Below are positions 41,952 through 48,985 of a DNA stretch of 48,985 nucleotides, piece after piece. The notes under the pieces are model-generated. The model worked only from the letters and a program-made list of their open reading frames with translations. It was not told where the DNA came from and searched no databases. A program made the translations under genes and the position numbers. The stretch comes from JALEVB01 sp022768265. Its GTDB lineage: Bacteria > Bacillota_I > Bacilli_A > Erysipelotrichales > Erysipelotrichaceae. Positions within the stretch are counted from its first letter, which is position 1. Each line of letters opens with the position of its first letter. The stretch is taken from NCBI GenBank assembly GCA_034168985.1, contig JAXFJE010000004.1, positions 1-48,985 on the forward strand, written 5' to 3'.

Positions 41952-41971
41952 GGTTCATCCTCTTTTGTATA

Positions 41972-42000
41972 ATTTTAACGATATTCATTAGGTGTGTCAA
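41972..42000 (-). promoter_or_regulatory. promoter of the glycosyltransferase gene
   Basis: On the minus strand TTGACA (42000-41995) and TAAAAT (41977-41972) are 17 bases apart. Confidence 0.8.
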
Positions 42001-42046
42001 TTTATCTAACGATGGATGCGAAAATAATAACAAACGTACGAAAGTG

Positions 42047-42055
42047 TGTTATACT
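42047..42055 (+). promoter_or_regulatory. extended -10 promoter of gpmI
   Basis: TG-T-TATACT (TATACT at 42050-42055) has no strong -35. It lies about 30 bases before the gpmI start. Confidence 0.65.
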
Positions 42056-42083
42056 AAGTACGTAAAAAAGGAGAATTAATAAT

Positions 42084-43652
42084 ATGGAACAAAGACCTGT
42101 TGTTTTGGTGGTTATGGATGGTATCGGCATTACGGAAAAAGACAACGGTAATGCAGTTATGCATGCATATAAACCACAATTAGATTATTTGATGAGCAAT
42201 TGTCCAAATACGACGATCAAAGCTCATGGGGTAGCAGTAGGCTTACCTAGTGATGCAGATATGGGTAACTCAGAAGTAGGGCACAATGCTTTAGGTTGTG
42301 GCCAAATTTATAGCCAAGGGGCTAAATTAGTTAATGAAAGCATTGAATCAGGTGCTATCTATGATTCTGAAGCTTGGAAAGGTGCAGTTGCACAAGCTAA
42401 AGATCATACATTACATTTCTTAGGTTTATTATCTGATGGTAATGTTCACTCACATATCAACCATTTGATCGCTATGTTAAAACAAGCTAAAGCGGAAGGT
42501 ATCAAACGTGTACGTGTTCATGCTTTGTTAGATGGTCGTGATGTACCTGAAACAAGTGCATTGATCTATGTTGATCAATTAGAAGCAGTATTAGCTGAAT
42601 TACGTGATGATAACTTTGATTGCATGATCGCTAGTGGTGGTGGTCGTATGGTCATCACGATGGATAGATATGAAGCAAACTGGAAGATGGTCGAAGAAGG
42701 ATGGCATATCCATGTATTAGGAGAAGGTCGCCAATTCGCATCTTGTAAAGAAGCTATTGAAACATATCGTCAAGAATTAGGTTGTTCAGACCAAGATCTA
42801 CCTGGCTTTGTTATTGCGAAAGATGGTAAAGCTGTGGGTACGATCGAAGATGGCGACAGCGTGATCCTTTATAACTTCAGAGGCGATAGAGCTATTGAAA
42901 TTAGTAAAGCCTTTGATAACAAAGAATTTACGGAATTTGATCGTGTAAGATATCCTGAAGTATACTACTGTGGAATGTTACAATATGATGGCGATCTAAA
43001 GATTCCTAATAAATTCTTAGTTGAACCACCACATATCCAAAATACTTTAAGCGAATTCTTAGTAAGCAAAAAAGTTAAATCTTATGCAGTAAGTGAAACA
43101 CAAAAATATGGACATGTTACTTACTTCTGGAATGGCAATAGATCAGAAAAATTTGATGATGAATTAGAAGTTTGGGAAGAAGTACCAAGTGATGTTATTC
43201 CATTTGAACAACGTCCATGGATGAAAGCAGCTGAAGTTACAGATAAATTGATTGCCGCTATCGAATCTGGAGAATATAAATTTATCAGATGTAACTATCC
43301 AAATGGCGACATGGTTGGTCATACTGGGAACTATGAAGCTACATTGATCGGGGTTGAAGCTGTTGATCTACAATTAAAACGAGTAATGGATGCATGTGAC
43401 AAAGCTAATGCCATCTTGATCGTTACGGCTGACCATGGTAACGCTGATGAAATGCAAGAAAAGAAGAAAAAACCAGAAGATGCACCAAAACCAAAGACTT
43501 CACATACTTTAAATCCAGTTCCATTTATCATCTACAATGCTGATGTGGAAATTGCTGAAGGCGAATTTGGTTTAAGCAATGTTGCTAGTACCGTAGCTAA
43601 ATTGTTAGGCTATGAACCAATGGCTCAATGGAATCCAAGCATCATTAAATAA
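42084..43652 (+). CDS. gpmI: 2,3-bisphosphoglycerate-independent phosphoglycerate mutase
   Basis: The protein has 522 residues, full length. The alkaline-phosphatase-fold motifs are intact: metal Asp in VVMDGIG, the phospho-acceptor Ser in MGNSEVGHN, HSHINHL, LDGRDVPETSA and the metal site ADHGNADEM. It interconverts 3- and 2-phosphoglycerate in glycolysis. Here it is monocistronic, rather than in the usual gap-pgk-tpi-gpmI-eno group. Confidence 0.98.
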   Translation: MEQRPVVLVVMDGIGITEKDNGNAVMHAYKPQLDYLMSNCPNTTIKAHGVAVGLPSDADMGNSEVGHNALGCGQIYSQGAKLVNESIESGAIYDSEAWKGAVAQAKDHTLHFLGLLSDGNVHSHINHLIAMLKQAKAEGIKRVRVHALLDGRDVPETSALIYVDQLEAVLAELRDDNFDCMIASGGGRMVITMDRYEANWKMVEEGWHIHVLGEGRQFASCKEAIETYRQELGCSDQDLPGFVIAKDGKAVGTIEDGDSVILYNFRGDRAIEISKAFDNKEFTEFDRVRYPEVYYCGMLQYDGDLKIPNKFLVEPPHIQNTLSEFLVSKKVKSYAVSETQKYGHVTYFWNGNRSEKFDDELEVWEEVPSDVIPFEQRPWMKAAEVTDKLIAAIESGEYKFIRCNYPNGDMVGHTGNYEATLIGVEAVDLQLKRVMDACDKANAILIVTADHGNADEMQEKKKKPEDAPKPKTSHTLNPVPFIIYNADVEIAEGEFGLSNVASTVAKLLGYEPMAQWNPSIIK

Positions 43653-43658
43653 GCAAGC

Positions 43659-43688
43659 AAAAAGATGTTCTATGCTGAACATCTTTTT
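43659..43688. terminator. bidirectional terminator after gpmI
   Basis: AAAAAGATGTTC and GAACATCTTTTT pair perfectly around six bases. It overlaps the 3' end of the minus-strand cyclotransferase-like gene. Confidence 0.93.
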
Positions 43689-44086
43689 ACTTTGTTTAGA
43701 TAAGCAACAAAATCGTTTTCTTCAATCAAGTTTGCTAGATTAGTGTGTAAGTTAGGATTATATACATAAGTATAAGCTTCGAAAAGAAAATGACCATTTT
43801 GATCATAGATGGCATAAGGATAGCGCAAATATTCGCTATGGCACAGATCACTAGGATCATATTCTTCTAGCGTATCACAAAGTTTAAGGTCAGCATCATC
43901 GACCTGATAGATCTCACCTTTGATCATCCGCTGTCCTTGGGGGATAAAAGCAGGATAACTTGCGTCTTTGAGCGTATATAAGCTACCTTGGACATAGCCC
44001 TCATTTATGTAAGTCGCAGCTTGTAGAAAGTGATGGTTTTCTTGTTGGTGGCGCAAGCTGCCATAGACAAATAGATAGTTAGTCAT
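43670..44086 (-). CDS. gamma-glutamylcyclotransferase-like (AIG2/GGCT) protein
   Basis: The ATG at 44086 lies eight bases after GGGAGG. Earlier in-frame starts are too close or lack a site. The 138-residue product has the AIG2-like fold: LFVYGSLR substrate loop, YPAFIPQGQRMIKGEIYQV and the end of the barrel FEAYTYVYN. Members cleave gamma-glutamyl amides or related bonds. The substrate is unknown. Its last codons lie within the shared terminator. Confidence 0.87.
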   Translation of the reverse strand: MTNYLFVYGSLRHQQENHHFLQAATYINEGYVQGSLYTLKDASYPAFIPQGQRMIKGEIYQVDDADLKLCDTLEEYDPSDLCHSEYLRYPYAIYDQNGHFLFEAYTYVYNPNLHTNLANLIEENDFVAYLNKVKRCSA

Positions 44087-44193
44087 TGTCATATCCTCCC
44101 GATATTGCATGTCAAAATTATAGCTTTTTCTAAGCTTATTAACAATGGTAAAGGGCTTACTCTTAGTTTAGCTTAAAATATCTGTCAAAATTA

Positions 44194-44202
44194 TGCTACA
44201 AT
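44194..44202 (+). promoter_or_regulatory. extended -10 promoter of the two membrane-protein genes
   Basis: TG-C-TACAAT (TACAAT at 44197-44202) lies 19 bases before the first gene. The -35 is weak. Confidence 0.5.
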
Positions 44203-44220
44203 ATTGAACGGGTGATTTAG

Positions 44221-45012
44221 ATGTTTAAAGATGAACACAACCAATTAAAAGGCATTAACTGTGTGATCTTAGGTTTATTTATCATGATCGTGATCAATTC
44301 TATCGTTGGTATAGGTACTAATGGTATTTTGGCCGTTATTTTTAAAGATGTTACTAATGGGTTGCAGCCAGATGATATTTTGATGATCGATATGATCGCG
44401 TTAGGTAGTGGCGCGCTTTTGAGTATTGCTAATATCTTAGGACCATTGCTTACATGGAAACAATATCTAAAACAAGATATCAAAGCGATGGGAATCAAAC
44501 CTTTTAATATCCAACAAGCATTATTAGGGGCCTTATCGGCTGCAATGATCGTATTATTGCCATATCTTTATGCTTTATTTTTGCATCCTCAAGCAATCAT
44601 CAAAGGGGAGATGGATGTAATGACCGTGGCATTGATCTTAATGTCTTCGATCAATAGTGCCACTAGCGTATATTTTGGCAAAGGTTATCTGATGGGTTGT
44701 ATGCGTAATACGCATAAGTTTTGGTTAGTTTTATTGATACCGGTCTTGGTTGAAATCGTATTTTATCAAACTGGCGTTGCTTTGTTGGCCATTAATATCT
44801 TAACTAGTTTAGCTTGTGGCTTGATGTATATGAAAACCAATGATCTAAGCGGTGCTTTAGCATTTCGTTTGGTGTTTAGCTTGTTGTCAGGACTATTGGC
44901 TTTAAATAGCTATGATGTTTATATCATGGTGATGGAGTGCGTGCTTTGTGTAGGCGTTTGTTTATATTATTATGATGGCAAACATAGTAAATTGATGATG
45001 GAGGAAGATTAA
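44221..45012 (+). CDS. multi-spanning membrane protein, possibly degenerate CPBP-type
   Basis: The 263-residue protein has about seven or eight hydrophobic segments. The overall pattern (GALLSIANILGPLLTWKQYL in the second third and a C-terminal helix bundle) recalls CPBP-family intramembrane proteases. The EExxxR and HxxxB catalytic motifs are not found. The position where they might fall reads SINSATSVYFGKGYLMG. It may be a non-catalytic relative or another family. It is followed after one base by a small membrane protein. Confidence 0.6.
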   Translation: MFKDEHNQLKGINCVILGLFIMIVINSIVGIGTNGILAVIFKDVTNGLQPDDILMIDMIALGSGALLSIANILGPLLTWKQYLKQDIKAMGIKPFNIQQALLGALSAAMIVLLPYLYALFLHPQAIIKGEMDVMTVALILMSSINSATSVYFGKGYLMGCMRNTHKFWLVLLIPVLVEIVFYQTGVALLAINILTSLACGLMYMKTNDLSGALAFRLVFSLLSGLLALNSYDVYIMVMECVLCVGVCLYYYDGKHSKLMMEED

Positions 45013-45013
45013 G

Positions 45014-45340
45014 ATGTATAAATATGGATATCCTTTATTAGTGATGATCATTAGTGGGATCATTTCGCGCTTGATGGCATATTTTGGCTTGAGCAAAGAA
45101 GTAGTGATCATCGTCATGGCTTGTTGTTACTTTGCGTTTGGTTTGAGCTTGTTTCAAAGAAAGCGCAGCAATGCTTGGGTGCAAAAATTGATCGTAGCCT
45201 TTTTGTTTTTATTTTTTGTCTTATGGGATTGTGGCTATGTGGTAATACCGCAGCTTAAGAGCTTTTTTGATTTTATTGGTATCTCAGGTTTTGTGGTTAA
45301 GATGTTTTATATTTATTGTGGATATATCTTTTTTGATTAG
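45014..45340 (+). CDS. small four-helix membrane protein of unknown function
   Basis: The 108-residue protein is almost entirely hydrophobic, with three or four membrane helices and a short basic loop (QRKRSNAWVQK). No family is recognised. It is coupled to the preceding membrane protein, with which it may form a complex. A terminator overlaps its 3' end. Confidence 0.72.
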   Translation: MYKYGYPLLVMIISGIISRLMAYFGLSKEVVIIVMACCYFAFGLSLFQRKRSNAWVQKLIVAFLFLFFVLWDCGYVVIPQLKSFFDFIGISGFVVKMFYIYCGYIFFD

Positions 45341-45355
45341 ATATATCTTTTTTTT
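45321..45355 (+). terminator. terminator after the small membrane protein
   Basis: Two copies of the self-complementary GATATATC (45321-45328 and 45340-45347) pair around 11 bases and are followed by eight T. It overlaps the 3' end of the gene. Confidence 0.8.
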
Positions 45356-45400
45356 CGAATTAGGAGTAAAATATTTTAATCTAAGAGGGGGATAGGATGA

Positions 45401-46750
45401 ATGCGTAAGACAAATACGATCGATATGTTAAATGGACCAATATTTTCGAAGATATTGCTTTTTTCTATTCCATTGATGTTATCTAGTGTGTTGCAGTTGT
45501 TGTTTAATGCTGCGGATATCATCGTAGTGGGACAATTTGCGGGATCTAATTCATTAGCAGCCGTTGGGGCAACAAGTGCTTTGATCAATTTATTGGTAAA
45601 CTTGTTTGTGGGGGTATCCATTGGTTCTAGTGTGGTCATGGGTAAGTATGTGGGAGCCCGGGATTTTGATAATGTGGAAAAAACGATCCATGCTTCGATG
45701 TATTTCGCTATCGTTAGTGGAATCGTGATGATCTTTGTGGGGGCTTTTTTAGCTAAGCCTTTATTGGAAATGATGGCGACACCGTTAGAGATCATTGATT
45801 TATCTACTTTATATATGTGGATCTATTTCTTAGGAATGCCTGGCTTCATGGTATATAACTTTGGGGCGGCAATCTTAAGAACGGTTGGCGATACCAAGCG
45901 TCCCTTGTATTTTTTAGGAGTAGCTGGCATCGTTAATGTTGTCTTAAATCTATTGTTAGTTATCTTGTTTAAATTAGGAGTAGCCGGTGTAGCAATCGCA
46001 ACAATGGTATCTCAGTATATCAGTGCGGCCTTGGTTACCTTATCCTTGATGAAATCGGATGATTATATGAAATTGAAGTTGAAAGAATTAAAGTTTCATA
46101 AAGATATCGTCATGGAAATGTTGAAAGTTGGTTTGCCTGCAGGCTTGCAAGGGGTTATCTTTAATATCAGCAATGTCTTGATCCAATCATCCGTAAATAG
46201 CTTTGGTTCACTAGTAATGGCAGGAAACACGGCTGCGGCTAATATCGAAGGCTTTGTTTATGTTTCGATGAATTCTATCCATCAAGCAGCGTTGACCTTT
46301 ACTAGTCAAAATATGGGAGCTAAGAATTATCATCGTATCGATAAGATCTTGATCAATTGCTTGGTGATCGTTACCGCGGTAGGGTTGATCTTAGGAGTAG
46401 GTGCCTATGTGTTTGGTGAACAATTGTTAGGTATCTATACTAGCGATATGCAAGTTATTGGCTATGGTATCAATCGTTTGATGTTAGTAAGTGCTCCGTA
46501 TTTCTTATGTGGATTGATGGATGTCTTTGTTGGTAGCTTACGGGGAATGGGTTATTCGATCATGCCGATGATCGTTAGCTTGACTGGGGCTTGTTTGTTT
46601 AGGATCGTGTGGATCTTTACAATTTTTGCGGCTTTCCATACGCAATTTTCTTTATATATTTCCTATCCGATCTCGTGGGTCTTGACCGCGAGCATCCATT
46701 GTATCTGTTATTTGATCGTTAGAAGAAAGTATATCGTGAAAGGAGCTTAA
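45401..46750 (+). CDS. MATE-family multidrug/toxin exporter
   Basis: The 449-residue protein has twelve predicted membrane helices. MATE marks are IFSKILLFSIPLMLSSVLQ, FNAADIIVVGQFAG, ATSALINLLVN and the second half ANIEGFVYVSMNSIHQAALT. It exports cationic compounds using Na+ or H+. The substrate cannot be read. A Nudix hydrolase gene follows after one base, so they are co-transcribed, though they need not share a pathway. Confidence 0.95.
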   Translation: MRKTNTIDMLNGPIFSKILLFSIPLMLSSVLQLLFNAADIIVVGQFAGSNSLAAVGATSALINLLVNLFVGVSIGSSVVMGKYVGARDFDNVEKTIHASMYFAIVSGIVMIFVGAFLAKPLLEMMATPLEIIDLSTLYMWIYFLGMPGFMVYNFGAAILRTVGDTKRPLYFLGVAGIVNVVLNLLLVILFKLGVAGVAIATMVSQYISAALVTLSLMKSDDYMKLKLKELKFHKDIVMEMLKVGLPAGLQGVIFNISNVLIQSSVNSFGSLVMAGNTAAANIEGFVYVSMNSIHQAALTFTSQNMGAKNYHRIDKILINCLVIVTAVGLILGVGAYVFGEQLLGIYTSDMQVIGYGINRLMLVSAPYFLCGLMDVFVGSLRGMGYSIMPMIVSLTGACLFRIVWIFTIFAAFHTQFSLYISYPISWVLTASIHCICYLIVRRKYIVKGA

Positions 46751-46751
46751 G

Positions 46752-47294
46752 ATGAATAAGTTACAAGAGAAGACTCTTAGTAAAAGTTATAAATATCAAG
46801 GTAAGATCATCAATGTGCGCTTAGATGAAGCTAAGCTTGCCAATGACATGGTAGCTTTAAGAGAGGTGGTCGAACATCCAGGAGGTGTTGGCATTGCTCT
46901 AGAGGATAAAGATGGTAAGTATTTCATGGTTCGCCAATTTCGTTACGGGCAGATGATGGAGACCTTAGAATTTCCTGCGGGGAAAAAGGAAGTAGGAGAA
47001 GACGCGCTTGTTACTGCGATGCGCGAAATTACCGAAGAAACAGGATATACGGCCGAAAACTGGATTTATCTTGGAGAAATGGCTCCTACACCTGCTTATG
47101 ATACCGAAAGGATCGCGATGTATCATGCAACGGTGAAAGATTATGTTGGTCAACATTTTGATGAAGATGAAAATATCATCTTGGAAAAGTATTCGATCGA
47201 TGAGCTAGTTGATATGATCATGGATCATAAGATCATAGATGCCAAGACCATCGGTATGACCTTCATGGTGAAAGAATTGAAAAATCGTCGCTAA
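46752..47294 (+). CDS. nudF: ADP-ribose pyrophosphatase-type Nudix hydrolase
   Basis: The 180-residue protein has a Nudix box beginning AGKKEVGEDA and ending REITEETGY, with metal-binding Glu residues intact. The preceding EFPAG and the overall length match the NudF branch, which hydrolyses ADP-ribose. The N terminus (VREVVEHPGG-like segment VALREVVEHPGGVG) is also typical. It is translated directly after the MATE exporter. Confidence 0.92.
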   Translation: MNKLQEKTLSKSYKYQGKIINVRLDEAKLANDMVALREVVEHPGGVGIALEDKDGKYFMVRQFRYGQMMETLEFPAGKKEVGEDALVTAMREITEETGYTAENWIYLGEMAPTPAYDTERIAMYHATVKDYVGQHFDEDENIILEKYSIDELVDMIMDHKIIDAKTIGMTFMVKELKNRR

Positions 47295-47310
47295 AATGCT
47301 AAGATAATAC

Positions 47311-47350
47311 GGTCAGTCGCAATTACCTGACCATAAACAAAACAAGGAGA
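47311..47350 (+). ncRNA. preQ1 class I riboswitch upstream of queT
   Basis: A stem GGTCAG (47311-47316) / CTGACC (47327-47332) encloses a loop starting TCGCA and ending TTAC. It is followed by the A-rich tail ATAAACAAAACAAGG and the ribosome site AAGGAGA. Loop, tail and spacing closely resemble the Thermoanaerobacter-type preQ1-I aptamer. The tail carries the ribosome site, so ligand binding should fold it into the pseudoknot and lower translation of queT. The identification is from memory of the family. Confidence 0.85.
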
Positions 47351-47360
47351 AAATTTAATC

Positions 47361-47873
47361 ATGAATAAGAAAGTATTGTACTTCTGCATCATTGCCATCA
47401 TTGCGGCAATGTATACTGCAGTAAGCTTAGCTTTAGCACCATTGTCTTTTGGCAATATCCAAATTCGAATTGCGGAATGTTTGACCATGTTACCGCTAAT
47501 ATTTGCGCCAAGCATCTATGGCGTGATCTTAGGTTGTTTCTTGACAAATCTTATTGGCGCCTTTATGGGAGTTAATTTATTAGGTTTCTTGGATGTTATC
47601 GTAGGAACCTTAGCTACGGCCCTTGCCGCCTTTATGACATATAAATTACGTAATATCAAAATAAAAAATATCCCGATCTTCGCTATCTTGATGCCGGTTA
47701 TCTTTAATGGGGTCATCATTGGCGTTGAACTAGGATATGTTTTATTTCCACAAAATTTCTTATTAGGAAGTTTGATCTGTGGCGTTGAAGTAGCGATTGG
47801 TGAGTTGGTTTCGGTGATCGTTGGATACTTTATCGTCAAGGCCTTGGCCCCAAAGATCAAAGCGTTTCTATAA
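47361..47873 (+). CDS. queT: QueT-family queuosine-precursor transporter
   Basis: The 170-residue membrane protein has five to six helices and the family start (AAMYTAVSLALAPLSFGNIQ, RIAECLTMLPLIFAPS). QueT (COG4708) proteins are ECF-type substrate-binding components for queuosine precursors such as preQ1. The preQ1 switch upstream supports this strongly. No other queuosine genes are in the window, so the host probably salvages rather than makes the precursor. That is inference. Confidence 0.93.
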   Translation: MNKKVLYFCIIAIIAAMYTAVSLALAPLSFGNIQIRIAECLTMLPLIFAPSIYGVILGCFLTNLIGAFMGVNLLGFLDVIVGTLATALAAFMTYKLRNIKIKNIPIFAILMPVIFNGVIIGVELGYVLFPQNFLLGSLICGVEVAIGELVSVIVGYFIVKALAPKIKAFL

Positions 47874-47900
47874 TCATCATTTATTATGTAATTGCAATCA

Positions 47901-47922
47901 AGCATCTGCGGATGCTTTTTTT
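47901..47922 (+). terminator. terminator after queT
   Basis: AGCATC and GATGCT pair around TGCG, followed by seven T. Confidence 0.9.
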
Positions 47923-47997
47923 GTAGTAGGAAAGTTCTTGAAATCACATAGAAACAAAAATAAATCAAAGCATGATCATTGTGACATATTCCCCTAC

Positions 47998-48672
47998 TCA
48001 AGTAGATAAAGGAACTATTTCAAAATGCATATAATCAATATTACCTAAGTAAATATCAAAAATAATAAAAACATTTAAGTTATTTAATATTTTGTCATTT
48101 TTTATAGCTAATTCTAATGATTCTTGAAAAGTTTTATTTTTGATTAGATCAAATTTTGATTGCGACATATATGTATCTAATAAACCAAAAGATACAACAT
48201 AACCTGCTTTTTCTAAACTACAAATTTCATCAATTCTATAATCATGTTCAACATCTTCATCAGACAAATTCTCTGAATTAGATAGGATATAATTATTTAC
48301 ACCATCTAAATTTGTTTCGGCAAAATATACAGCTTCTTCTAGCGTTTTAAAATAACCAACATAAAAAGAATCATAAGGTAGTTGTGATTGAGAGGATTCA
48401 TTTATTTTTTCCTCTGTATAATAAAGAATTGTTTCGTTTCCTTCTACATCGAGATTTAAATATTCATCATAAAAGCATACTGCTTCGTAATGGAAAGAAA
48501 CACTATGATCATTTATATCAAACATACTTTCTGGTGAATTAATTAATGTATTAATCTCATCTTTTTTTATTGAAATTGAATTGTTGAACTTATAATTAAA
48601 TTCTTCATTTGTAGAGCAACCGGTGGTTGTGAAAAGCAATATAAATGCTAATAATATAATTTTTGTTTTCAT
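47998..48672 (-). CDS. lipoprotein of unknown function
   Basis: The ATG at 48672 gives a clean lipoprotein signal (MKTKIILLAFILLFTTTGCS, Cys19) and a 224-residue product. A longer frame to 48729 would start within the neighbouring IS end and is rejected. The soluble part has no recognised domain. It contains FYVGYFKTLEEAVYFAETN and is acidic. No ribosome site is seen upstream of the ATG. The IS3 end lies only about 30 bases upstream, so the native leader has probably been lost. Confidence 0.75.
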   Translation of the reverse strand: MKTKIILLAFILLFTTTGCSTNEEFNYKFNNSISIKKDEINTLINSPESMFDINDHSVSFHYEAVCFYDEYLNLDVEGNETILYYTEEKINESSQSQLPYDSFYVGYFKTLEEAVYFAETNLDGVNNYILSNSENLSDEDVEHDYRIDEICSLEKAGYVVSFGLLDTYMSQSKFDLIKNKTFQESLELAIKNDKILNNLNVFIIFDIYLGNIDYMHFEIVPLST

Positions 48673-48678
48673 ATATTT

Positions 48679-48707
48679 ATTATATATTAAAAAGAGGTTA
48701 TACTGAA
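48679..48707 (-). promoter_or_regulatory. possible hybrid promoter at the IS end/lipoprotein junction
   Basis: On the minus strand TTCAGT (48707-48702, at the IS edge) and TATAAT (48684-48679) are 17 bases apart. The -10 is only six bases from the ATG, so any transcript would be almost leaderless. It is a weak call. Confidence 0.3.
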
Positions 48708-48985
48708 GTGAACCCAATTTGTTGGACATTTAATTAAATTTATTTTTAAGCAGTTATTAAGGATTGATTCCTGTATTGGGCAGGAGTTAGTCCTTTTAAT
48801 TTTACTATAATTCTTCGGTTATTATAATAATCAATATATTCAACCATCGCTTTCTTTAAATCATCTAATGTTTTAAAACTATATTCATGCCCATAAAACA
48901 TTTCATTTTTCATCTTACCAAAGAAATTTTCCATTGGCGAATTATCTAAACAATTGCCTTTTCTCTAGATTTGAATGTTTTACCA
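48704..48985 (-). mobile_element. IS3-family element, right end (partial, runs off window)
   Basis: The outer end reads TGAAGTGAACCCAATTTG from 48704, a typical IS150-group end. The orfB 3' end follows on the minus strand. The left part of the element lies beyond the window. Confidence 0.75.
48746..48985 (-). pseudogene. IS3-family OrfB C-terminal remnant with in-frame stops
   Basis: The frame encodes the end of an IS150-type transposase: RKGNCLDNSPMENFFG, then KNEMFYGHEYSF, with EYIDYYNNRRI and LKGLTPAQYRNQ near the end. The final catalytic Glu is in MENFF. Two in-frame stops, TAG at 48967-48965 and TAA at 48982-48980, interrupt it just upstream. The copy is therefore decayed, or the sequence near the window edge is faulty. 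Confidence 0.8.

Noticed and set aside
47516..48001. Minus-strand 161-codon ORF over queT
   Set aside because: It is antisense to a conserved transporter and runs through the queT terminator.

Overview
This 48,985-base window is chromosomal DNA of a low-GC, AT-rich Gram-positive bacterium. Gene order and family content suggest a gut anaerobe of the Erysipelotrichia/Clostridia type. Supporting signs are strong TTGACA/TATAAT promoters, AGGAGG ribosome sites, CIRCE elements, a Rex-type operator, a Firmicutes-style rpmH-rnpA-yidC-jag cluster, InlB/MucBP-type surface repeats and a QueT gene behind a preQ1-like riboswitch. No sporulation gene is seen. The pth-mfd-rqcP-divIC cluster lacks the spore genes that sit within it in Bacillus. 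No tRNA, rRNA, CRISPR array or prophage was recognised. The genus is inference only.

Layout. 1-1054: 5' part of an IS3-family element reading off the left edge. 1107-5419: a secreted flavin-dependent fumarate-reductase-like lipoprotein under a perfect Rex-type palindrome, divergent from a YesM/YesN-type two-component system. 5600-8606 (minus): jag, yidC, rnpA, rpmH and a VanY-type carboxypeptidase. 8668-10538: a YtrA-type GntR/ABC operon with a perfect 13-bp-arm operator over its promoter. 10601-13419: a membrane-anchored unknown, a PfkB kinase with a Nudix hydrolase, and a Phd/ParE-type toxin-antitoxin pair. 13638-17770: a GH3-like adenylating enzyme and a membrane GAF/degenerate-GGDEF/HD-GYP protein. 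17850-23059: a small membrane protein coupled to a 1,559-residue surface protein with a three-helix C-terminal anchor.

23149-28889 is a compact type IV pilus/pseudopilus operon: transglutaminase-like lipoprotein, platform protein, four small pilin-like proteins, a PilT-type ATPase and a BTAD-type regulator. 29024-30665 is a self-contained pair, an SMC/OLD-like ATPase and a small TOPRIM-like protein, with its own promoter, a 16-bp-arm palindrome and a terminator. It is the best candidate for an undescribed (probably defence) system. 30742-32657 is groESL under two CIRCE-like operators. 32804-33271 is a second, free-standing FMN-binding lipoprotein.

33656-36045: a SWIM zinc-finger protein and a helical-repeat partner. 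36269-40868: pth, mfd, rqcP, divIC. Then follow a glycosyltransferase (minus), gpmI, a gamma-glutamylcyclotransferase-like gene (minus), two membrane proteins, a MATE exporter with an ADP-ribose-type Nudix hydrolase, and the preQ1 switch with queT. The right end holds a lipoprotein gene (minus) whose upstream region is cut by the end of a second, decayed IS3-family element.

Working links. Rex and the YesMN-type pair probably tie the extracellular reductase to redox state and to an external ligand. The FMN lipoprotein at 33 kb may belong to the same extracellular flavin electron-transfer chemistry. The HD-GYP protein, large adhesin and pilus cluster are adjacent and together suggest a surface-attachment region. 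Most transcription units end in clear hairpins, several overlapping stop codons, which makes unit boundaries fairly certain.
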